A stretch of 64,000 nucleotides of DNA, taken from Papio anubis (lineage: Eukaryota; Chordata; Mammalia; Primates; Cercopithecidae). Position numbers and translations under genes: made by a program. The notes beneath the pieces are model-generated. The model did not search any database, had not been told where the DNA came from, and saw nothing but the letters and a program-made list of their open reading frames with translations. Positions 57,131-64,000 of this stretch are shown piece after piece (the stretch's first letter is position 1; each line of letters begins with the position of its first letter). The stretch is taken from contig NC_044985.1 in NCBI RefSeq assembly GCF_008728515.1, forward strand, positions 84,545,392 to 84,609,391. Direction: 5' to 3'.

Positions 57131-57420
57131 ATTTTTTTGAGACACGGTCTCACTTTGTCACTCAGGCTGGAATGTGGTGGCACGATCTTGGCTCACTGCA
57201 GCCTCAATGTCCTGGGCTGAAGCGATGCTCCCAGCTCAGGCCCCTGAGTAGCTGGGACTGCAGGCACGTGCCACCATGCCCAGCTGATTTTTTGGTATTT
57301 TTTGTAGAGATGAGATTTCTCCAGGTTGTCCAGGCCGTTGTTGAACTCCTGAGCTCAAGGAATCTGCCCACCTCAGCTTCCCAGGTGCCAGGATTACAGG
57401 CATGAGCCACTGCACCTATC
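57131..57420 (-). mobile_element. AluJ-like in L1, third of three
   Basis: GAGACACGGTCTCACTTTG to CACTGCACCTATCC. Confidence 0.94.
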
Positions 57421-57626
57421 CAAGATTGAAATAATTAAAAATAATCAAGCAGAAATTCTAGACTTAAAAAATGTAACAGACAAACTGAAGAATGTATCAG
57501 AGTCTTTTAATAGCAAAACTGATTAACAGAAGAAAGAATTGTTGAGCTTGAGGACAGGTTATTTGAAGTCACACAGGGAAGACATAAGAAAAATGAAACA
57601 GAATGAAGCATACCTGTGAGAGCTAG

Positions 57627-57763
57627 TAGTCCCAGCTACTCAGGAGGCTAAAGCAGGAGAATCACTTCAACCCAGGAGGCAGAGGTTGCAGTGGGCTGAG
57701 ATTGCGCCATTACACTCCAGCCTGGGTGACAGCGAGACTCCATCTCAAAAAAAAAAAAAAAAA
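57627..57763 (+). mobile_element. 5'-truncated Alu in L1
   Basis: It begins at AGTAGTCCCAGCTACTCAGG (right arm) and ends in an A17 tail. Confidence 0.9.
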
Positions 57764-57793
57764 GGAAAGAATAGAATCTCAAAAGGGCAAATC

Positions 57794-58091
57794 TGGCTGG
57801 GTGTGGTGGCTCACACCTATAATCCCAACACTTTGGGAGGCCGAGGCAGGTGGATCACCTGAGGTCAGGAGTTCAAGACCAGCCTGGCCAACATGGTGAA
57901 ACCCTGTCTCTACCAAAAATAGAAAAATTAACCAGGCATGGTGGCACACACCTGTAGTCCCAGCTACTTGGGACTGAGGCAGAAGAATCGCTTGAACCTG
58001 GGAGGTGGAGGTTGCAGTGAGCCAAGATTGTGCCATGCATGCCAGCCTGGATGACAGAGCAAGACTCCATCTCAAAAAAAAAAAAAAAAAA
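57794..58091 (+). mobile_element. Alu in L1
   Basis: GGCTGGGTGTGGTGG to a long A-run. The target duplication AAAAGGGCAAATCT lies on both sides. Confidence 0.95.
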
Positions 58092-58224
58092 AAGGGCAAA
58101 TCTAAGTTACTGGCCTTAAAGAGGAGGTTAGAGACAGAGGTAGAACGTTTATTCTAAGGGATAATAAGAGAGAACTTCCCAAACCTAGAAAAAGATATAA
58201 ATATTCAAGCACAAGAAAGTTCTA

Positions 58225-58528
58225 GGCCGGGCGCGGTGGCTCAAGCCTGTAATCCCAGCACTTTGGGAGGCCGAGATGGGCGGATCACGAGGTCAGGAGA
58301 TCGAGACCATCCTGGCTAACACGGTGAAACCCCGTCTCTACTAAGAAATACAAAAAATAGCCGGGCGAGGTGGCAGCGCCTGTAGTCCCAGCTACTCGGG
58401 AGGCTGAGGCCGGAGAATGGCGTGAACCCGGGAGGCGGAGCTTGGAGTGAGCAGCGATCCGGCCACTGCACTACACAATGGACGACAGCGGGAGACTTTT
58501 TCAAAAAAAAAAAAAAAAAAAAAAAAAA
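58225..58528 (+). mobile_element. Young AluYR-type element in L1
   Basis: It shares GGCTCAAGCCTG and GCGATCCGGCCACTGC with the copy at 45083. The target duplication AAGAAAGTTCTA lies directly on both sides. The end of the right arm is altered ('ctacacaatggacgacagcg'). Confidence 0.9.
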
Positions 58529-58579
58529 AAGAAAGTTCTAGAACACCAAGCAGATTTAACCCAAAGACTACTTCAAGGC

Positions 58580-58877
58580 TTTTTTTTTTTTTTGAAACAG
58601 AGTCTCGCTTTGTCATCCAGCCTGGAGTGCAGTGGTGCAATCTCGGCTCACTGCAAGCTCCATCTCCCGGGTTCACGCCATTCTCCTGCCTCAGCCTCCC
58701 AAGAAGCTGGGACTACAGGCACCCGCTGCCACGCCTGTCTAATTTTTTGTATTCTTTTTAGTAGAGACGAGGTTTCACCATGTTAGCCAGGATGGTCTCG
58801 ATCTCCTGACCTTGTGATCTGCCCGCCTCAGCCTCCCAAAGTGCTGGGATTACAGGCATGAGCCACCGCGCCCGGCC
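58580..58877 (-). mobile_element. AluY-like in L1
   Basis: A perfect target duplication ACTACTTCAAGGC lies at 58567-58579 and 58878-58890. Confidence 0.96.
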
Positions 58878-59835
58878 ACTACTTCAAGGCATTTAATAGT
58901 CAATTTCCAAAGACCAAGGATAAAGAAAGGATCCTAAAAGCAGCAAGAGAAAAGAAACAAATAACATAGAATGGAGCTCCAATACATTTGGCGGCAAACT
59001 TTTCAGTGGAAACCTTACAGGGCGAGAGAGACTGACTTGACATATCTAAAGTGCAGAAGGAGAAAAAAATGTCTGTAATACTAGCATAGTGTGTCTGGTG
59101 AAAATATCCTTCAAACATGAAGGAGAAATAAAGACTTTCCCAAACAAAAGCTGAGGGATTTCATCAACACCAGACCTGTCCTACAAGAAATGCTAAAGGG
59201 AGTTCTTCAGTTTCAAAGAAAAGAACATTAATGAACAATACAAAATCATCTGAAGGTACAAAACTCTCTGATAATAGTAAGTACAAAGAAAGACACAGAA
59301 ATACAGAATATTATAACACAGTGATTATGATGTATAAGCTACTCATATCTTAAGTAGAAAGATAGAAAGGTAAACTAATCAAAAATAATAACTACAACAA
59401 CTTTTAAAGACACAGACAGTACAATAATATATAAATAAAAACAAAAAGTTTAAAAGTGGGGAGACAAAGTTAGAGTTTATATTAACTTTCTTTTTGCTTG
59501 TTTTTTTAGTTTATGCAAACAGTGTTAAGTTGTCATTAGTTTAAAATAAAGTGTTATAAGATATTATTTGCAAGTCTCATGGTAACCTCAAATCTAAAAG
59601 CATACAACAGATACACAAAAAATAAAAAGCAAAAAATTAATACATACCACCAGAGAAAAATTACCTTCACTGAAAGGAAAACAGGAAGGGAGAGAAGACC
59701 ACAAAACAACCAGAAAACAAATAAAGAATGGCAGGAGTAAGTCCATATTATTAATAATAACATTGAATGTAAATAGACTAAACTCTCCAATCAAAAGACA
59801 TAGAGTAGCCGAATGGATTAGAAATAAGACCCAGT

Positions 59836-60125
59836 GGCCGGGCGCGGTGGCTCATGCCTGTAATCCCAGCACTTTGGGAGGCCGAGGCGGGTGGATCACA
59901 AGGTCAGGAGATCGAGACCACGGTGAAACCCCGTCTCTACTAAAAATACAAAAAATTAGCCGGGCGCGGTGGCGGGCGTCTGTAGTCCCAGCTACTCGGG
60001 AGGCTGAGGCAGGAGAATGGCGTGAACCCGGGAGGCGGAGCTTGCAGTGAGCCGAGATCGCGCCACCGCACTCCAGCCTGGGGGACGCAGCGAGACTCTG
60101 TCTCAAAAAAAAAAAAGAAACAAAA
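59836..60125 (+). mobile_element. Young AluY-like in L1
   Basis: It is CpG-rich (GGCCGGGCGCGGTGG, TTAGCCGGGCGCGGTGGC). About 13 bp are missing in 'gagaccacggtgaaacc'. The near-duplication GAAAT(A/T)AGACCCAGTG flanks it. Confidence 0.95.
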
Positions 60126-60280
60126 GAAATTAGACCCAGTGATCTATTACTACAAGAGACACACTTCACCTATAAAGACACTTATAGACAGGAAATAAAG
60201 AGATGGAAAAAGATATTGTATGCAAATAGAAATCAAAAAAGAGCAAGAGTAGCTATACTTATACCAGACAACATAGAGGT

Positions 60281-60569
60281 TTTTTTTTAGACAGAGTCTC
60301 ACTCTGTCATCCAGGCTGGAGTGCAGTGGCATGATCTTGGCTCACTGCAACCTCTGCCTCCCGAGTTCAAACGATTCTCCCACCTCAGCTTCCTCAGCAG
60401 CTGGGACTACAGGTGTCCGCCACCACGCCTGGCTAACTTTTGTATTTTCAGTAGAGATGGGGTTTCGCCATGTTGGCCAGGCTGGTCTCCAACTCCTGAT
60501 CTCAAGTGATCTCCCCGCCTCAGCCTCCCAAAGTGCTGGGTTTATAGAGATGAGCCACTTCACCCGGCC
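60281..60569 (-). mobile_element. Alu in L1, first of a pair
   Basis: GACAGAGTCTCACTCTGTC to CTTCACCCGGCC. The target word AGACAACATAG precedes it and recurs, varied, before and after the next Alu. Confidence 0.94.
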
Positions 60570-60585
60570 AGACAGCATAGGTTCT

Positions 60586-60871
60586 TTTTTTGAGACAGTT
60601 TTGCTCTGTCACCCAGGCTGGAGGGCAGTGGTGCAATCTCAGCTCACTGAAACCTCCGCCTCCCAGGTTCAAGTGATTCTCATGCCTCAGCCTCCTGAGT
60701 AGCTGCGATTATAGGCACGCACCACCACACCCAGCTAAATTTTGTATTTTTAGTAGAGACAGGGTTTCACCATGTTAGCCTGGCTGGTCTCAAACTCCTG
60801 ACCTCAAATGATCCGCCCACCTCAGCCTCCCAAAGTGCTGGGATCACAGGCATGAACCATCATGACTGGCC
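60586..60871 (-). mobile_element. Alu in L1, second of a pair
   Basis: GAGACAGTTTTGCTCTGTC to CATGACTGGCC. The flanking words are AGACAGCATAG and AAACAACATAG. Confidence 0.94.
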
Positions 60872-61276
60872 AAACAACATAGATTTTAAGACAAAAACTA
60901 TAAAAAGAGACAAAGAAGGTGATTACATAGTGATAAAGGGGTCAATTCAACAAGAGTGTTTAACAATTGTAAATATATATGTACCCAACTGGGGCACCCA
61001 GACATATAAAGCCAATATTATTAGAGTTGAAGAGAGAAATAAACCCCAATACAATAATAGCTAGAGGCTTTAACACCTCACTTTCAGCATCGGACAGATC
61101 ATCCAGACAAAAAATTAACAAAGAAATGTCAGACTTAATCTGTACTATAAACCGAATAGACCTAATAGATATTCACAGAACATTTTATCCAACAGCTGCA
61201 GAATACACATTCTTCTACTCGACACATGGATCATTCTCAAAGATAGACCATGTGTTAGGTAACAAAACAAATTTTA

Positions 61277-61592
61277 GGCTGGGCACAGTGACTCACGCCT
61301 CTAATCCCAACACTTTGGGAGGCTGAGGCGGGTGGATCATGAGGTCAGGAGATTGAGACCATCCTGGCTAACATGGTGAAACCCCGTCTCTACTAAAAAT
61401 ACAAAAAATTAGCCAGGCGTGGTGGTGGGCGCCTGTAGTCCCAGCTACTCAGGAGGCTGAGGCAGGAGAATGGAGTGAACCCGGGAGGTGGAGCTTGCAG
61501 TGAGCCAAGATTGCACCACTGCACTCCAGCCTGGGCGACAGAGCAAGACTCCATCTCAAAAAACAAAACAAAACAAAACAAAACAACAAAAA
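61277..61592 (+). mobile_element. Alu in L1
   Basis: GGCTGGGCACAGTGACTC to an (AAAAC)n tail. Confidence 0.95.
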
Positions 61593-61689
61593 AGTCTTAA
61601 AACATTCAAAAATTGCTATATACATGAGTGGAAAAAAGTAAATAGATACAGAATAGAGCACAAGCAGGATCTTAAAAAATGGTTTAAAA

Positions 61690-61928
61690 AGCCAGTTGCA
61701 GTGACTCACACCTGTAATCCCAGCACTTTGGGAGGCTGAGGAGGGTAGATCAACTAAGGTCAGGAGTTCAAGACCAGCCTGACCAATATGGTGAAACTCC
61801 ACCTCTACTAAAAATACAAAAATTAGCCGGGCGTGCTGGCACATGCCTGTAATCCCAGCGACTCAGGGAGGCTGAGGCAGGAGAATCGCTTGAACCAGGG
61901 AGTAAGAGGTTGCAGTGAGCCAGGATCA
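61690..61928 (+). mobile_element. Alu lacking its 3' end, joined to the BICD2 retrocopy
   Basis: GCCAGTTGCAGTGACTC to GGTTGCAGTGAGCCAGGATC. The last 45 bp and the poly(A) tail are missing, and the next bases belong to the BICD2-like sequence. Confidence 0.92.
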
Positions 61929-63672
61929 GGCCAGAGCTGGACCAGCTGGAGAATTTGCTGAAGGTGAGCGACATTGCCGGTGAGATGCAGGGCCAGCCTG
62001 AGGGTGGCCCAGAATGAGCTGGTGACCTTCAGTGAGGAGCTGGCCCACCTCTACCATCATGTGTGCATGTGAAACAACTGGAGGCCCAGCTCTGTCACGG
62101 GGACTACCTGAGGGCCAGGGTGGGGCCAGCTGCACCAGCCCCGCGGGCAACTCCTCCATCCTCCTACCCAAGGGGCTGCTGGCTGCAGAGGCAGGCCAAG
62201 CACACAGCAGGACCAGGGACATCAGCCCCTCACGTAGCTCCTCGCTGCTATCGCCCCTGGGTGACCCACGCTGGGAGCCCATGGATATCTACCGCCTGAT
62301 TGGTATCATCTGCCACCAGATCAAGCACCTGCAGGCAGCTGTGAACCACATAATGGAGCTATTGTGGCGGCGCATCCCCTCGCAAGAGCTGGGCCCAACC
62401 ATGGACAAGTTCAAGGAGGCTGTCATGGAAGAGATCCTCAGGTTGAAGTCTCTGCTCAGCACCAAGCGGGAGCAGCTCACCAGGCTGCGCACCGTGCTGC
62501 AGGCCAGCCAGCAGGCAGCCAAGGTGGCCCTCACCAAGCTGAAGGGCAAGAATGCAAAGGAGAAGACCATGGTTACCAAGACCAGGAGGAAGCTGTGCAA
62601 TGAGCTCCAGGTGCTCGCCTCTGAGGAGGACGTGGCCACCTTCTCCTCACTGTGTGCCACGTTTGCCACGTGAAACGAGTACATCACAGCTGGATGAGAC
62701 GCAGCAGCAGCTGTCAGCTGCAGAGGATGAGAAGGCGCTGAACTCGCTGCTGCACATGGTCATCCTGCAGAAGCTGGCACTGACCCAGTGGCTGGAGCTG
62801 CTCAAGCTGGATCACACAGACCTGATGTGACCCCACCAAAGCTGCCCCCAAGGCCAAGCCAGCCACCCCAAGCTTAAGTTATGCCTGCCCCTGCGCCTGT
62901 GACAGGGCCAAGAGCACTGGGCTGGCCAACCAGGTGTTCCACATTACAGGTATAAGCAACCGTGCCTGGCCCAGTCCCTGAGTTTTTAATGGGAGGGAGG
63001 AAAAGCTTTAATGTTGGCCAGAGTGATGGCTCACGCCTGTAATCCCAACACTTTGTGAGGCCAAGGCAGGAGGATGGCTTGAGCTCAGGAGTTGGAGACC
63101 AACCTGGGCAACACAGCGAGACTGAGACCATGTCTCTACAAAAAAGTAGTGGGGCATGGTGGCATGCACCCGTGGTCCCAGCTTCTTGGGAGGCTCAGGT
63201 GGGAGGATCACTTGAGCCCTGCAAATCAAGACTGCAGTGAGTCATCATCACGCTGCTGCACTCAGCCTGGGCAATAGAGTAAAAAAAAAAAAAAAAAAAA
63301 CAACGCTTTAAAATGTTGAGGATGTCGAGAGCTGCTGCGTGGAAAGGCCTCTGTACAGACTGAAGAAACTTCCCTGGCTGCCAGGCTTGCCAAGAGCCCT
63401 CCAGAAATGCCCACCATGGGGCTATTTGTTACAATGTTCTTTTTTTAATCTGATCAACCTGTGCACTTTTGATATTTTGATACTATATTTGCTTCCTTAA
63501 TTCCTCATGCACTGACAGCCTCAGATGCCGTGGTCTGTACCCATGGGCCTGTCGCTGCCTGCCCCAGCTCCCTCTGTGTTGGTCTGGTGTCAGCACGAGG
63601 AAGAGCTGTGTGCTCTGTAGCACGTAGCTCTAGACTGTGGAGATTAGGGCTTTGACCAGAGAATTCACCAGA
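61929..63672 (+). pseudogene. BICD2 (retrocopy): Processed pseudogene of BICD2 (3' part)
   Basis: The parent, bicaudal D2, is a coiled-coil dynein adaptor. The conceptual reading resembles its C-terminal third: FSEELAHLYHHVCM then a stop, ILLPKGLLAAEAG, QIKHLQAAV, RIPSQELGP, LKSLLSTKREQLTRLRTVL, ATFSSLCATFAT then a stop, LNSLLHMVILQKLALTQ. After codon loss come AKAAPKAKPATPS-like and DRAKSTGLANQVF-like words, which point to BICD2 rather than BICD1. Several stops and frameshifts break it (near 62070 and 62671). No intron is seen across this span. A 27-bp reversed Alu tip (62944-62970) and a forward Alu (63015-63300) interrupt the C-terminal and 3' UTR part. The rest to about 63672 looks like 3' UTR without a visible poly(A) tail. 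It is non-functional. Confidence 0.85.
63015..63300 (+). mobile_element. Alu inside the BICD2 retrocopy
   Basis: GGCCAGAGTGATGGCTC to an A21 tail. The imperfect flanking words are GCTTTAATGTTG and GCTTTAAAATGTTG. Confidence 0.93.
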
Positions 63673-63784
63673 GAAGGCATCTAGGCCTGAGTTGCTCTTT
63701 GTGCAAAATTTTTGTATTATAAATTCAATTTCTTGTTATAGGTCTATTCAGATTTTCTATTTATTTTTTTATTTTTATTTTACT
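63673..63784 (-). mobile_element. L1 fragment
   Basis: 'aaggcatctaggcctgag', 'attataaattcaatttcttg' and 'ttataggtctattcagattt' match reverse L1 ORF2 words. Confidence 0.7.
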
Positions 63785-64000
63785 TATTATTATTTTTTGA
63801 GGTGGCATCTCACTCTGTTGCCCAAGATGGAGTGCAATGGCGCAGCCTTGGCTCACTGCTGTCTCCCAGGTTCAAGCAATTCTCCTGCCTCAGCCTCCCA
63901 AGTAGCTGGGATTACAGGCATGCGCAATGACACCATTCTAATTTTTGTATTTTTAGTAGAGACTGGCTGGTCTTGAACTCTTGACCTCAGGTGATCCACC
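63785..64000 (-). mobile_element. Alu, cut by the window end
   Basis: GAGGTGGCATCTCACTCTG in reverse orientation. It runs to the last base ('gtgatccacc'). Confidence 0.93.

Larger units (their letters stand above)
52548..61612 (+). mobile_element. 5' part of a younger L1 (L1PB-like), heavily interrupted
   Basis: It starts with L1 5' UTR words: AGTAAGATGGCCAAATAGAA, 'gctccactgatcatcctccc', 'aggaacaccaaatttgacaa'. Long 5' UTR repeats follow ('aaggactgcaactcctaggc', 'gttttgcagcttggatacca'). Next come ORF1-region pieces (56208-56498, 57421-57615, 58106-58222, 58891-59280) and ORF2 endonuclease-region pieces (59760-59835, 60142-60280, 60872-61276; for example 'cattgaatgtaaatagacta', 'atggatcattctcaaagata'). 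It stops in ORF2 at about 61612, so the reverse transcriptase part and 3' end are missing. One LTR and about thirteen Alus sit inside. All frames are broken. Confidence 0.85.

Noticed and set aside
60979..61326. 115-codon frame resembling an endonuclease
   Set aside because: It is the remnant of L1 ORF2 endonuclease sequence followed by Alu, not a separate gene.

Overview
The window is primate nuclear DNA. About 58 Alu copies, L1, MaLR and MIR/L2 debris and one spliced vertebrate gene are visible. Two young Alus (45083-45388 and 58225-58528) carry base changes that I know from the AluYR subfamilies of Old World monkeys (CTCAAGCC for CTCACGCC near the 5' end, GATCCGGCC for GATCGCGCC in the right arm). 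A macaque, baboon or other Old World monkey therefore fits better than human. The species call is an inference from Alu diagnostics only.

Layout. (1) 1-27.0 kb: intergenic, with no supportable protein gene. It holds Alus, L2 and MIR pieces, four MaLR LTRs (11911, 13518, 17191, 21600), two L1 3' ends (16737-17985 and 17990-19357) and a MER5A copy directly before the promoter. (2) 27.06-28.5 kb: a CpG island promoter with ETS-type sites and a TCTCGCGA element. (3) 27.73-38.17 kb coding, continuing to about 39.8 kb or 42.9 kb: BZW1 (5MP family), one non-coding first exon and eleven coding exons, every intron GT-AG, encoding 419 residues that end in a W2 domain. (4) 38.2-47.0 kb: 3' UTR, possible distal 3' UTR, then intergenic sequence with an Alu array. 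(5) 47.7-61.6 kb: a stack of nested transposons. An old L1M carries an antisense MaLR provirus (two LTRs, primer-binding site, a gag-like reading frame). It is followed by the 5' part of a younger L1, itself split by a solo LTR of HERV-K (LTR5) type with perfect 6-bp target duplications and by about a dozen Alus. (6) 61.9-63.7 kb: a broken retrocopy of the 3' part of BICD2, joined to an Alu that lacks a poly(A) tail. (7) 63.7-64.0 kb: L1 and Alu sequence running off the window.

There is only one functional protein gene. BZW1 encodes a translation-initiation regulator of the eIF5-mimic type. Its own AUG lies in a very poor context (T at -3, A at +4), which fits the known autoregulation of BZW1/BZW2 through start-codon stringency. 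I found no tRNA, rRNA, CRISPR or prokaryotic-type system. I also found no convincing evidence of a wholly new system; the most unusual items are the nested retroelement stack with its open gag-like frame, the Alu-BICD2 junction, a perfect 45-bp duplication, and a short minus-strand frame at 43.3-43.5 kb that looks like a terminal exon.
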